The notes below the pieces were generated by a model. The model was not told the origin of the DNA. It did no database searches and worked only from the letters and a program-made list of their open reading frames with translations. Of a DNA stretch of 62,640 nucleotides, positions 8,911 to 18,191 are shown piece by piece. Every line of letters begins with the position of its first letter. The stretch's first letter is position 1. Position numbers and translations under genes: made by a program. Origin of the DNA: Acidobacteriota bacterium (GTDB lineage: Bacteria; Acidobacteriota; UBA6911); contig JAFGIY010000228.1 in the NCBI GenBank assembly GCA_016929335.1, forward strand, positions 1-62,640, given 5' to 3'.

Positions 8911-9792
8911 TTACTGGAGATTAACGCTGATATCGCTGCGCAATACGAAATTGAACCGATGCTCCGGATCAAATTTGATTTCGTTTCCACGAGTGGCCAT
9001 AACAGTTGCTCCGCCGGCACCAGCGCCGACAGCTGCCCCGATAGCCGCACCTTTGCCCCCTCCTGCAATGGCACCGATAACGGCTCCCACGCCCGCACCT
9101 ATTCCCACTTTTGTGGCGTCTTTCTTCTTGCTGGATTCCGCCTCAAAGGCCAGAATTTCGGTCTGCAGCGGATAGGTTTGGTTGCCGACTGTCAGGCCTG
9201 TCAATTGAAGCGACATAGCCGCGCGCCCTTCCACTCGCCCGGACCTCACAACCTTCGTGAGTTTTCCTTCGACGGTACTGCCGCGCGGCGCTACGACCAT
9301 TCCATTTACCTCTATATCTTTATCGAGCATTGCGCGGAAAGATTCTCCGGTTTGATTCACGCCGCTATCCAGCGCTTCTTCCAGCCGGACCGGGATAGAA
9401 GTGCCACCCGGTATAACCATCGTTTTGGGTTTCTGAACTCTGGATTCTGTTGGAGCTGTCTGGGACTGAGTACTCCGCAGAGGCGCAGACTCCGAAGCTT
9501 CTGATACCGCCGCTTCTCTTGGCCGGGTCGTTGTGGTTGAAGATGCAGCTTTTTGTGTGCTCTTAGTCACCGGTTTTGCAGCCGGCTCATTTGCCGGGGC
9601 TGCGGCAGGAGTTTGATTCGCAGCCGGCTGCGTTACACTTTCGGGCGCAAGCTGCTGCGCCGCAGGCTGTTCAGGCGCCTGCTGGGCTGCCGCCGGTTGC
9701 TGTTCTTGCGGCGCGGTCTCCTGGTTCGTTTTGGTGCAGCCCGCGAAAACAAATAGCAAGAGCGCCAAAAAGGCATATTTAGTACGTAACAT
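8911..9792 (-). CDS. Glycine-zipper lipoprotein with low-complexity linker
   Basis: A 293-residue protein. The start MLRTKYAFLALLLFVFAGC gives a lipoprotein signal with lipobox FAGC, so the protein should be lipid-anchored. A Pro/Ala/Gln/Thr-rich linker follows (residues about 20-110). After it comes a beta-rich domain ('MVIPGGTSIPVRLEEALDSG...FRAMLDKDIEVNG') resembling envelope proteins that hold 'low-temperature' barrel-like segments. The C-terminal part is a glycine zipper with repeats such as 'GIGAGVGAVIGAIAGG' that can insert in or pack against membrane. The ATG at 9792 has AAAGGAG eight bases upstream. An earlier in-frame start exists but would bury the signal peptide. Likely an outer-membrane or periplasmic structural protein; the precise role is unknown. 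Confidence 0.78.
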   Translation of the reverse strand: MLRTKYAFLALLLFVFAGCTKTNQETAPQEQQPAAAQQAPEQPAAQQLAPESVTQPAANQTPAAAPANEPAAKPVTKSTQKAASSTTTTRPREAAVSEASESAPLRSTQSQTAPTESRVQKPKTMVIPGGTSIPVRLEEALDSGVNQTGESFRAMLDKDIEVNGMVVAPRGSTVEGKLTKVVRSGRVEGRAAMSLQLTGLTVGNQTYPLQTEILAFEAESSKKKDATKVGIGAGVGAVIGAIAGGGKGAAIGAAVGAGAGGATVMATRGNEIKFDPEHRFNFVLRSDISVNLQ

Positions 9793-9967
9793 ATTGGAAT
9801 CTCCTTTAGAACAGTTTGAATGCCTAAACTGCCTTTCCATTTTCAATGCTACCTCTACCTCCCTATCCTAATCTGTGATGCAAGCCACAATGAAAGAATA
9901 GGTGCCAATATCTCTTAATTTCCGTTCCACTCACTCTGCTTATGAGAGTAGCACGCTTATCGGGATT

Positions 9968-10000
9968 CTAGAAGCCGCCAGGCTGAACATTATGGCGGTT
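9968..10000. terminator. Intergenic hairpin 3' of the secreted 231-aa protein gene
   Basis: AGCCGCC at 9973-9979 pairs with GGCGGTT at 9994-10000, seven bases with a 14-base loop. It lies just past the end of the minus-strand gene 10008-10703. No T-tract follows, so it is only a possible transcript end. Confidence 0.3.
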
Positions 10001-10007
10001 CTTCTAA

Positions 10008-10703
10008 TCACTTATTCATCAATCGCTTGAGATCCGGCCAAAACTCATTAAACACATTTTTTGCCGTATCAAGACCAATGGAAATGGCAGTAGAAATCAG
10101 ATACTCATTTATATTGCGTTTTCTTTCCGGATGCCATTGTCGCGAAATAAAGGCGCCACCAAAAGTGGCGGCAAATTTTGAATATCCCGGTCTTATGCCT
10201 CCCCCATCCTTGTTTGAAACAAATGTCCGGCTTGCCGCATACATCGACCGCCGCCATATCCCGGAACTCTCCGAACAGAAATATCGCGGATCTTCACGCA
10301 TCAGAGATCCAATAGTGAACTGTATGTTTCGTTTGACAATTTTATGCCCGAATGCGGATGCGAGACGTCTTCCATATCCTTCCATGCCCTGTCCCCACTC
10401 AGGTGTTGAATCTCTTGCCTGCTTAATTCCCGCACCTGCAAAGCTGAACAATACGGAATTCCGCTCATAGGTGGACCGCAGCATATAGTGAAGCTTTTCT
10501 TTCGCGGTTAATGCCGGCGTTCTTACTGTGCATGCCGCCTTTATTTCAGAATTCAAATCCGGTTTCAGGGCAGGACTGGTCTGGCTTTCAAAACCGGCCA
10601 TCAAGAATGCGCATCCGCCGTCCGGGACGGCGTTAAGAGCCTGCGCATTTGCCGTCGATTGGATCAGGAACATCGCAAATGCCATTAACAGTTGTTTCCA
10701 CAT
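10008..10703 (-). CDS. Secreted conserved protein of acidobacterial type, function unknown
   Basis: 231 residues with a clear signal peptide (MWKQLLMAFAMFLIQSTANA, cleavage after ANA). The mature part contains 'SFAGAGIKQARDSTPEWGQG', 'GYGRRLASAFGHKIVKRNIQF', 'REDPRYF' and 'SISIGLDTAKNVFNEFWPDL'-like segments. From memory this layout (EWGQG, GYGRR, EDPRYF, NVFxEFWPDL) recurs in a family of exported acidobacterial proteins with no assigned function. The alternation of aromatic and small residues would suit a membrane-associated or barrel-like protein. The gene is divergent from the spermidine-synthase-like gene, with about 100 bases between starts. Confidence 0.75.
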   Translation of the reverse strand: MWKQLLMAFAMFLIQSTANAQALNAVPDGGCAFLMAGFESQTSPALKPDLNSEIKAACTVRTPALTAKEKLHYMLRSTYERNSVLFSFAGAGIKQARDSTPEWGQGMEGYGRRLASAFGHKIVKRNIQFTIGSLMREDPRYFCSESSGIWRRSMYAASRTFVSNKDGGGIRPGYSKFAATFGGAFISRQWHPERKRNINEYLISTAISIGLDTAKNVFNEFWPDLKRLMNK

Positions 10704-10802
10704 TTAGCTGGGCATCTCCAAACATTGTCAGACTAGCACAGGATGAGCGTTCTATGTTAGTCTGCGGCGAACGAATTGGTAATATACCGGGACGGGGCAT
10801 TA

Positions 10803-13403
10803 ATGTCGGATGAAATCGCTCAACGCCGCTTTCTTCCATGGCTTTTCCTTCTGTTTTTCTGGAGTGGCTGCGCGGCCCTCATCTACGAAATCATCTGGCT
10901 TCAGCTTCTGGAGCTGGTGATAGGCGCTTCGGGTGTTTCATTGGGAGTTCTTCTTGGCACCTTCATGGGTGGGATGTGTCTGGGAAGCTTGCTTCTGCCG
11001 CGCCTCATATCTTCTCGGAATAATCCGCTTGCGGTATACGCTCTGCTGGAGGCAGCAATCGGCATAATCGGAATTCTTGCTCTTTTTGGAATCCCCATTA
11101 TGTCTGATTTCTATTCGCATCTTCATGGACATGGAGTCTGGATCCGCGCTCTTGTTTCTTCAGTATGCTTGATGCCTCCCACCATCATGATGGGAGCCAC
11201 TCTCCCCATTGCTTCAAGATTTGTTGCATCCACGCCTGAAGGAGTTACCTGGATGGGCTTGTTCTATACGGGAAACTTGGCGGGATCGGTGCTCGGCTGT
11301 CTGTCGGCGGGATTTTTCCTTTTGCGGTTTTTTGATATGCATACGGCCACCTATGTGGCAGCGTTCCTTAATTTTTCGGTCGCCGTGGCAGCGGCTTGTC
11401 TTGCTCGCCGGTGCTGCGGCACGCGGCATTTCGAACAGATTTCCCCTTGCGGCCGGCCCGAATCCTCTTTCCAAAGCCTTGTACTTCTTGCCATTGCCCT
11501 GTCGGGATTTTGTGCTCTTGGTGCGGAGGTAGTCTGGACTCGCCTTTTGTCACTGCTCCTTGGCGGTACGGTTTACTCCTTTTCAATCATTCTGGCGGTT
11601 TATTTAATCGGGCTCGGACTTGGCAGTGGAGCGGGATCTTTTATTTCGCGCACTTTAATAAATCCTCGTGCAGCTCTGGGATTCTGCCAAATTGCGCTGG
11701 CGGGCGCAATTGCATGGGCGGCGTTCATGATATCCTGCTCACTTCCTTACTGGCCGATCAATCCCGGAATGTATACGAATGATTGCGGGCCGTGGCATAT
11801 TTTCCAGCTGGATTTTCTGCGCACAGCATGGATGGTGCTGCCCGGCGCCTTGCTTTGGGGAGCCAGTTTTCCGCTGGCGATTGCAGCGATTGCCGGACAC
11901 GGTCACGATCCGGGTCGTATGGTTGGAGCAGTATATGCGGCAAACACAATCGGCGCTATCCTTGGCGCCCTCGGATTCAGCCTTTTCATAATTCCACAAC
12001 TGGGAACGCAATGGGCTCAACGACTGCTCATCATCGTTTCGGCTGTAACAGCCGTTGCCGCCTTTTTATCCTTTATTCTACAGGAGCATGGTGCCGACAA
12101 GGAACGATCCCGGCGTTTCCCTCTTTCATTCTCCCGTGGCGTTCTTGCAGCATTCTCCTTGATCGTGATTGCATTTTTGGCTGATACGGTCTCCCGGATT
12201 CCGTGGACGATGGTCGCGTGGGGCCGCTTTGCTGCAACCTATACAGCGCAGGCATTCCCCGATATTATCGATGAAAACGGAGCACCTCCCAAAAACAGCA
12301 GTCCTTCGCAGTGGTACTGCACTTATATGGGTGAAGGAATCAATGTTTCGGTAGCGGTAACAAAGAATTCCGCCGGCACACGCTTCTTTCATGGTGCGGG
12401 CAAAGTACAGGCTTCCAGTCTGCCGCAGGATATGCGTCTTCAAAGAATGCTCGGACATCTTTCCGCGATTACCTGTAAAAATCCGGATCGGGTGAAAGAT
12501 GTGCTGGTAGTCGCGTGCGGCGCAGGTGTTACGGCGGGCTCATTCATACCCTACCCCAACATCAGGCGAATCGTCATCTGCGACATCGAGCCGCTCGTCC
12601 CCAAAGTCGTCGCACCCATGTTCGGCAGAGAGAATTACCATGTCGTAGACGGGATCGACAAACATAATCCGCATTTTGTAAACGGCAAAGAGGTTTCCGT
12701 CATCTATGATGATGGCCGCCATTTCATCCGTACGCTGCCTGAAGAAGCAAGATTCGACATTATCACATCCGATCCGATTGACCCGTGGGTTAAGGGCAGC
12801 GCGGCGCTCAATACCGTTGAATATTATGAGATGTGCAAAAAACATCTCAAGCCGGGCGGTGTTATGAGCCTGTGGATGCCTCTGTACGAAAGCAACATAA
12901 CTTCTGCCAGGAGCCTGATCGCCACGTTTTTTAAGGTTTTCCCCAACGGACTGATTTTCAGCAACGACGAGCATCTTGAAGGATATGATGCCGTTCTGAT
13001 TGGACAGGCGGAGTCGACGCAAATAAATGTAGATAGACTCCAGGCTTTGTTGGATAGAGCCGACTATGAAAACGTGCGAGAATCACTGGCGCAAGCGGGC
13101 TTTGGCGGGAGCAGTGCATGGCCGGAGCGCATCGATCGCGGAGTCGCGATCAACCTTCTGTCCACCTTTGCCGGACAGGCGTCCGACCTGCATGAATGGA
13201 TAAAGGATGCACAGATCAACTGCGATAAAAATCTCCGGCTGCAATATCTGGCCGGCATGTATTTCAATTCCTACCAGAGTACAAAAATCCTTCAGAGTAT
13301 TTTGTCCTATTACACGTTCCCTGACAATGTGTTCGTGGGCTCCGCTCAGTACATCTCGGATTTAAAAGAGGCTTTGATGATGCAGGGACGAAACGAGAGA
13401 TAA
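10803..13403 (+). CDS. Membrane protein fused to a spermidine-synthase-like domain
   Basis: 866 residues. The N-terminal half (about 1-460) has a dozen or so membrane segments of the 'fused MFS/spermidine synthase' type, starting 'FLPWLFLLFFWSGCAALIYE', with 'MMGATLPIASRF' and 'GAEVVWTRLLSLLLGG'. The C-terminal half holds a Rossmann methyltransferase-like spermidine synthase fold: 'DVLVVACGAGVTAGSF', 'IRRIVICDIEPLVPKVV', 'VIYDDGRHFIRTLPE' and 'FDIITSDPIDPWV'. True spermidine synthases have GGGDG at the cofactor loop; here it is ACGAGVT, so aminopropyl transfer is uncertain. The ATG at 10803 was preferred to an upstream TTG. Such fusions are common in Acidobacteriota and Deltaproteobacteria and their substrates are unknown. 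Confidence 0.85.
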   Translation: MSDEIAQRRFLPWLFLLFFWSGCAALIYEIIWLQLLELVIGASGVSLGVLLGTFMGGMCLGSLLLPRLISSRNNPLAVYALLEAAIGIIGILALFGIPIMSDFYSHLHGHGVWIRALVSSVCLMPPTIMMGATLPIASRFVASTPEGVTWMGLFYTGNLAGSVLGCLSAGFFLLRFFDMHTATYVAAFLNFSVAVAAACLARRCCGTRHFEQISPCGRPESSFQSLVLLAIALSGFCALGAEVVWTRLLSLLLGGTVYSFSIILAVYLIGLGLGSGAGSFISRTLINPRAALGFCQIALAGAIAWAAFMISCSLPYWPINPGMYTNDCGPWHIFQLDFLRTAWMVLPGALLWGASFPLAIAAIAGHGHDPGRMVGAVYAANTIGAILGALGFSLFIIPQLGTQWAQRLLIIVSAVTAVAAFLSFILQEHGADKERSRRFPLSFSRGVLAAFSLIVIAFLADTVSRIPWTMVAWGRFAATYTAQAFPDIIDENGAPPKNSSPSQWYCTYMGEGINVSVAVTKNSAGTRFFHGAGKVQASSLPQDMRLQRMLGHLSAITCKNPDRVKDVLVVACGAGVTAGSFIPYPNIRRIVICDIEPLVPKVVAPMFGRENYHVVDGIDKHNPHFVNGKEVSVIYDDGRHFIRTLPEEARFDIITSDPIDPWVKGSAALNTVEYYEMCKKHLKPGGVMSLWMPLYESNITSARSLIATFFKVFPNGLIFSNDEHLEGYDAVLIGQAESTQINVDRLQALLDRADYENVRESLAQAGFGGSSAWPERIDRGVAINLLSTFAGQASDLHEWIKDAQINCDKNLRLQYLAGMYFNSYQSTKILQSILSYYTFPDNVFVGSAQYISDLKEALMMQGRNER

Positions 13404-13434
13404 AAAAACGGGGCGGCTATTCATAACCACCCCG
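13402..13434 (-). terminator. Intrinsic terminator of the MFS gene
   Basis: Read on the minus strand, CGGGGTGG pairs with CCGCCCCG (one mismatch) around a 10-base loop and is followed by seven T residues. It lies just beyond the stop of the MFS gene and overlaps the stop codon of the plus-strand gene 10803-13403. Confidence 0.8.
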
Positions 13435-13462
13435 CCATAGTTCTTCCCGTCAACCCTGCCTC

Positions 13463-14770
13463 TTATTCCATGGGGCCGGCCGGTTCTTTGGAACGGTATC
13501 TTTTAAGCAGATGATCATCGCGTGTTGGTTTATGCTCCATCCTGGCGAGAGATCTCGGCGCCGTTTCCACATAGAAGAGCGAGATGATGGCTATAAAAAT
13601 ACCGGCAAGGGCCGCCATCCACATCGGAGCAAACTTGCTGACGTGATCGCTTAAGAGACCTGCAATGGAAGGCATCAGTGCCGCGCCCAGGGTTTCTCCA
13701 ATAGCAGTCGGGATAGCGACTGCAGTTCCCGATATCCTGGGAGGGACCGATTCCGCAGGCAGCGTTGACAAGTACATGGGGTACATACCGCCGCCGAAAA
13801 AGCCAAAGAAGAAGAAAAATATGCCAAAAACAAAGGGAGAGACTCCTACCGGCGACATGGCCAATGCAATACCAAAGGCCGAGCAGAGTAAGGCGGCCAT
13901 AATCAGGGCCTTTTTGCGTCCGATGATGTCGGATAATGAGCCCAGGGTAAATTCACCTATAAAGCCCCCAAGGCCGGAAGCGGATATGATTAGGCCGATT
14001 TGAAGCATTGTAAATCCATGCACCCTTTCAAGAAAAATGGCCGAAAATGCGGTGAATATATAAAGCCATCCCATGACAGGAATGCTGTTGATTGAGGAAA
14101 GCAGCACATTTTTATATTTGAATGCTTCGCGGATGCTTCCTTTGTCCGCTTGCCTGGATTTCTCAACATGCTGGCCCGCTTTTCGCTTGCGGATAGCTTC
14201 GGCGATAGATGGGGGCTCCCGCATTACAATAAACAAAAGGATGCCCACCAGGATGGCGGGGAAGGATACTATGTAAAATACGGGGCGCCAGGAATGATAT
14301 TTATCGACAAGATAACCCGCAACCTGCGAACCGATGCAAATACCGATGAGCATGAAGGAGCCCGTGACCAAACCGGCATTCAACGCTCTTCGATGCGGTG
14401 GCGCTTCTTCCGATATCGTTCCCATGGAAAGCGGGTATGGACCTCCTTCAAAAAGCCCCAGAAATCCCCGGATCGCAATTAATTGTCCCACACTATGGGC
14501 AAAGCCCGTTATCCACGAAAAAACCCCCGATAATATGGTACATATGGCGATTACCGGCCGGCGGCCATAGCGGTCCCCGATCGCTGCAAAGATTATAGTG
14601 CCGACAGCCCAGGTTAATCCTGTGATCGCTACAATCAAACCCACATGGAAATCATCGAATTTCAGTTCGTCCTTTATCCTCGGCATAATCACGCCGATGA
14701 CAACCCGCTGAATGCCGATGAAGCCGAACATCAAACAGAATAGGAATGTCAGTTTCTGATAATACTTCAT
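13463..14770 (-). CDS. MFS transporter
   Basis: A 435-residue major facilitator with twelve hydrophobic segments. The loop 2-3 signature reads GDRYGRRP near residue 65 and its second-half counterpart SDIIGRKKAL near 285. 'RGFLGLFEGGPYPLSMGTI' in helix 4-5 is typical of the anion:cation symporter/organic acid branch of the superfamily (substrates such as glucarate, phthalate or hydroxyphenylacetate). The substrate cannot be fixed. The ATG is preceded by GGGAAAG. It lies beside dehydrogenase genes, so import of an aromatic or hydroxylated acid is a reasonable inference. Confidence 0.9.
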   Translation of the reverse strand: MKYYQKLTFLFCLMFGFIGIQRVVIGVIMPRIKDELKFDDFHVGLIVAITGLTWAVGTIIFAAIGDRYGRRPVIAICTILSGVFSWITGFAHSVGQLIAIRGFLGLFEGGPYPLSMGTISEEAPPHRRALNAGLVTGSFMLIGICIGSQVAGYLVDKYHSWRPVFYIVSFPAILVGILLFIVMREPPSIAEAIRKRKAGQHVEKSRQADKGSIREAFKYKNVLLSSINSIPVMGWLYIFTAFSAIFLERVHGFTMLQIGLIISASGLGGFIGEFTLGSLSDIIGRKKALIMAALLCSAFGIALAMSPVGVSPFVFGIFFFFFGFFGGGMYPMYLSTLPAESVPPRISGTAVAIPTAIGETLGAALMPSIAGLLSDHVSKFAPMWMAALAGIFIAIISLFYVETAPRSLARMEHKPTRDDHLLKRYRSKEPAGPME

Positions 14771-15046
14771 GATCTTTCCCGTGTTTTGTGTGATAGGGGG
14801 TTAATCCATGCTGCACCAAGCCTTGCTGTGTATCTGCAAATATCTTTTGAACGGCGATCTAGCCTTACGCAACGTAATCGGGCTGTCAAGCATAATGTAT
14901 ATGAATGTTCAGGCGCCAGACGGCGGATAATAAAGCCCTTCCCGCATTCAGATTATTGATTCCGGATTTCGTTATCAGACATCCTGAATCACCCTTTGGG
15001 ATCCAGGTTGTTGAAAGGCCTGAAAAAAAATCAAATCAGGCATAGA

Positions 15047-15898
15047 ATGAGCTCTTCATCCGGACGGAGTGTTGTCGTGGTTTTTAATGCATCCTCAAAA
15101 TCCATTAGTGAGTTAAGAGACTATTTCCTTGGCCGGGAAAAGCCTGTTCCGGATCACGTGCTGGATGCGCTAAAACGGGATCCCCGCAAAGGCGCGCGCC
15201 GGCTGGCGTACATGCTCAGACAGAAACAGACTAAGAACCAGAAGGAGGACCAGCGGCTTGAGAAACTGCTTTGCTTTGAGACAGAACTCCATGAAAAAGG
15301 CTTCCATCTTATCGCCGGCGTCGATGAAGCAGGGATGGCTCCCCTTGCCGGCCCCGTCGTGGCAGCTGCCGTAATACTTCCTCCGGGCTATAAACTTGCG
15401 GGGCTTGACGATTCGAAAAAAATATTGAACGAAGAAAAGCGACTGCGGCTGGCGCTTCAGATCAAGAGCGATGCCGTCTGCTGGGCTGTCGGCCGCGCGG
15501 AAACCGAGGAAATTGACCGTATCAACATTTACCATGCCGGACTTCTGGCTATGCTCCGCGCGGTGGAGGGACTCAGACATCCTCCCGACTACGTGCTTGT
15601 AGATGCACGAACAATCCCCCGTTGTCCTTTTCCGCAGAAAGGCATTATCCACGGAGATGCTCTTTCCGCCAGTATCGCTGCGGCTTCCATTCTTGCCAAG
15701 ACAACGCGCGATACGCACATGGCTGAAATGGACAGGATCTATCCCGGATACGGATTTGCCTCTCACAAAGGGTATCCGACACCCGACCACCTGCGGATTT
15801 TAAAGCAGCGCGGCGCCCTACCCATCCACAGAAAGACTTTCGGCCCAGTGCGTGAGGCTCTGTCTTCGCACCCGGCGCAAATTGATCTGTTTCGATAA
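15047..15898 (+). CDS. rnhB: Ribonuclease HII with N-terminal extension
   Basis: 283 residues from the ATG at 15047; alternative TTG starts lie upstream at 14996-15011. Residues about 85-275 form the RNase HII core that cuts RNA in RNA-DNA hybrids and at single ribonucleotides. Acidic active-site residues are D93 and E94 (GVDEAG), the Asp of LLVDART-like 'VLVDARTIP', and the Asp in 'KTTRDTHMAEMD'; 'YPGYGFASHKGYPTPDH' is also conserved. The N-terminal 80 residues resemble the extension in Bacillus RNase HII, including a matching DPRK segment. The GRG loop that reads the RNA-DNA junction in well-studied enzymes is GMA here (residues 96-98). The gene stands alone among unrelated neighbours. Confidence 0.92.
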   Translation: MSSSSGRSVVVVFNASSKSISELRDYFLGREKPVPDHVLDALKRDPRKGARRLAYMLRQKQTKNQKEDQRLEKLLCFETELHEKGFHLIAGVDEAGMAPLAGPVVAAAVILPPGYKLAGLDDSKKILNEEKRLRLALQIKSDAVCWAVGRAETEEIDRINIYHAGLLAMLRAVEGLRHPPDYVLVDARTIPRCPFPQKGIIHGDALSASIAAASILAKTTRDTHMAEMDRIYPGYGFASHKGYPTPDHLRILKQRGALPIHRKTFGPVREALSSHPAQIDLFR

Positions 15899-16005
15899 GT
15901 CCGTTTAGGCACATTTCCGCTTGTGTCTGCAAACGAGAGTGTGTTAGAAACAAAAAACCTTCAAAAAGCGTTTAGTCCCAGCAATTCATCATAGGAGTCA
16001 CAGTC

Positions 16006-16821
16006 ATGGATAAGCGAGAAACAAAAAGCACAACACGAAGGCGATTTGTGAAGGAGGTTGCCGCCGGAAGCGCCGTTGTCGCGGTGGCAGGGGCAATGAC
16101 TTCCGGGTGCTCTTCGCAGGCCGACACCCTTGAAAAAAGGCTCGAGACACTCGAAAAGAGGCTTCAGCAGGTTGAAGATGTTCAGGCAATTAACAGGCTG
16201 CAGTATGCCTATAACTATTATGTTGAGCACATGATGAAGCAGGAGATCATCGACTGCTTCTCGGACAGTCCCGATGTGCTTCTGGATTGGCTGGAAGGCA
16301 AATGGAAAGGCAAGGAAGGCGTGCGGAAATATTTCGATGTCAATCAGGTTCCGCCCGTTGGCTTTCGCCATCAACTCATCCCGTCTGCGGGCCTGATAAC
16401 GGTCGATCCTGACGGCAAGACGGCTAAAGGACGATGGTATGCATTCGGCGGTATCATGATGCCGATGCCTTCGAAAGCAGGAGAAAAACCCGAATTCAGC
16501 CGTTCCTTTATTAACGGGATTTACGAGATCGGCTATATCAAGGAAGACGGCATCTGGAAAATCCTCAGCATCAACTGGATTATCCCCTATGGCGTCAGGA
16601 TTAAGGATGGATGGATTACCCCGGAGGACATCGCCGGCCCCATGCTAAAAGGCCAGGGGGGCGCACCCGGACCTCAAATGGTTCCCGATATCTCCATGGA
16701 CAAGAACGACCTTCGGTATGTGACCGGATATATCTTCCCGCACCACTTCAACCATCCGGTAACCGGGAAGCCCAGCAGCGAAGCGAAACTGAATGCGAGA
16801 TTGAAGCCTATTAAATCCTGA
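16006..16821 (+). CDS. Tat-exported SnoaL/NTF2-like protein
   Basis: 271 residues. The N-terminus has a twin-arginine motif (STTRRRFVKEVAAG) followed by a hydrophobic stretch and a Cys (AMTSGCSS) that could be an imperfect lipobox. A short coiled coil (LEKRLETLEKRLQQVEDV) leads into an NTF2/SnoaL-like domain ('QAINRLQYAYNYYVEHM' ... 'GKEGVRKYF' ... 'GRWYAFGG' ... 'GIYEIGYIKEDGIWKILSI'). This fold makes small cone-shaped enzymes (dehydratases, isomerases, hydrolases) or binding proteins. Tat export suggests a folded or cofactor-bearing protein outside the cytoplasm. Its neighbours (MFS, alcohol dehydrogenase, SDR) suggest a catabolic role. Substrate unknown. Confidence 0.82.
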   Translation: MDKRETKSTTRRRFVKEVAAGSAVVAVAGAMTSGCSSQADTLEKRLETLEKRLQQVEDVQAINRLQYAYNYYVEHMMKQEIIDCFSDSPDVLLDWLEGKWKGKEGVRKYFDVNQVPPVGFRHQLIPSAGLITVDPDGKTAKGRWYAFGGIMMPMPSKAGEKPEFSRSFINGIYEIGYIKEDGIWKILSINWIIPYGVRIKDGWITPEDIAGPMLKGQGGAPGPQMVPDISMDKNDLRYVTGYIFPHHFNHPVTGKPSSEAKLNARLKPIKS

Positions 16822-16831
16822 GGAAGAACAA

Positions 16832-16869
16832 CGAGTCTTGGAGTCTTTGATCAAAGACTCCAAGACTCG
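16832..16869. terminator. 38-bp perfect palindrome between convergent genes
   Basis: The sequence reads identically on both strands from 16832 to 16869, centred between 16850 and 16851, with no unpaired loop. The arms carry an internal direct repeat of GAGTCTT. It sits between the stop of the SnoaL-like gene and the end of the alcohol dehydrogenase gene, so a bidirectional transcription stop is likely, although neither side has a T-tract. Confidence 0.7.
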
Positions 16870-16881
16870 ATTCGAGAAACC

Positions 16882-17976
16882 TTAAGGTTTGAGGACGGGT
16901 TTCAGTGTTCTTCCCTTCTCTGAATCTTCCATTGCTTCGTTGATCTGTTCCAGCGAATAGAACTTGATTAATCGGTTGAATGGAAATTTCCCCTGTTTGT
17001 AAAGATCGAGCAGCTGCGGAATAAAGATATCGGGATTGCAGTCGCCTTCGATCACCCCTCTTACCGTTCGGGCGTCCAGGAGAGTCTGCATATCCAGGTT
17101 TACTTCCACGCCTACAGGCGCCACGCCGATAAGCCCGCATGTGCCTCCCAGCATAAGGCAATCCACAGCCTGACGCAGAACCTTTGGAACTCCCGTGCAT
17201 TCCAGGGTGTATTCAATGCCACCGCCCGTCAGCTTCTGGATTTCTTCCACGACATTGACCTTTGCGGAATTTAGAACATGGGTCGCGCCGAATTCCCCGG
17301 CAAGCTTCAGCCTTTCTTCCACTATGTCAATGCCTATTATCCTGGTGCATCCGACCACCACCGCCGCCATGATAGCGCTCAATCCCACGGACCCGATTCC
17401 GAAGACTGCTATTGCAGAACCGGGACACGGCTTGAGCGTGTTTATGACGGCGCCCGCGCCCGTCTGAATGCCGCAACCCAGGGGGCTTAATATTTCCAAA
17501 GGAATGTCTGTGGGCACCTTCACCAGACTCCGTTCGTTTACAAGCGCATAGGTTGCGTGCGTCGATTGTCCGAAGAATGAACCGTAAATCGTTTTGCCGC
17601 TCTTTTTTATGGTGGTGGATCCATCCGCGCGCCGGCCGCCGAAATTCAACCTCTTGAACTCAGCGCACCAGGAAGGTTTTCCGCTCTTGCACATTCTGCA
17701 AACACCGCAGGAGGTAAAGCTCGTTGCCACATGATCGCCCGGCTTTACCTTTTTGATCTGAGACCCGACCTTTTCCACAACGCCCGCTCCCTCGTGGCCC
17801 AATACGGCCGGAAGCGGCATCGGCAGGAATCCCATGCGGGCCACCAGGTCCGTATGGCAAAGGCCGGTGCTGACAATTCTTACTAAAACCTCATCTTCCC
17901 TCGGTTCTTCAAGTTCGAGCTCCTCGATGACAAAAGGGCTCTTTGCCTCGGGAACTAAGGCTGCTCTGATCTTCAT
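16882..17976 (-). CDS. Zinc-dependent alcohol dehydrogenase (benzyl/aryl-alcohol type)
   Basis: 364 residues from the ATG at 17976, which has GGAGG five bases upstream. This is a medium-chain dehydrogenase. The catalytic zinc ligands are Cys and His in GLCHTDLV and GHEGAG plus a distal Cys (LGCGIQTGAGAV). The structural zinc site is CGVCRMCKSGKPSWC. The NAD(P)-binding motif is FGIGSVGLSAIMAA. The sequence resembles the XylB/aryl-alcohol dehydrogenase branch, which oxidises benzyl-type or allylic alcohols to aldehydes with NAD+. The gene is convergent with the SnoaL-like gene and shares the palindrome at 16832-16869. The exact substrate is inferred only. Confidence 0.9.
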   Translation of the reverse strand: MKIRAALVPEAKSPFVIEELELEEPREDEVLVRIVSTGLCHTDLVARMGFLPMPLPAVLGHEGAGVVEKVGSQIKKVKPGDHVATSFTSCGVCRMCKSGKPSWCAEFKRLNFGGRRADGSTTIKKSGKTIYGSFFGQSTHATYALVNERSLVKVPTDIPLEILSPLGCGIQTGAGAVINTLKPCPGSAIAVFGIGSVGLSAIMAAVVVGCTRIIGIDIVEERLKLAGEFGATHVLNSAKVNVVEEIQKLTGGGIEYTLECTGVPKVLRQAVDCLMLGGTCGLIGVAPVGVEVNLDMQTLLDARTVRGVIEGDCNPDIFIPQLLDLYKQGKFPFNRLIKFYSLEQINEAMEDSEKGRTLKPVLKP

Positions 17977-18191
17977 AGGAACCTCCGTCTTGTAGTTAAT
18001 ATCTTCGCCGCTTTGATCCGGCATTTCGCGTTATGTATCCAAATCGCATGATGCCTTCAATCGAACCTACTTATAGGACATTCTCTTTATGGACACAAGC
18101 ACTGATTGACTCCGGCAGATTGCGGCGTTAATTTACAGATGTAGGGTGGATTCAGGCTGTCGCCCATAGTTTTAATATGAAGAGAGGAAAA

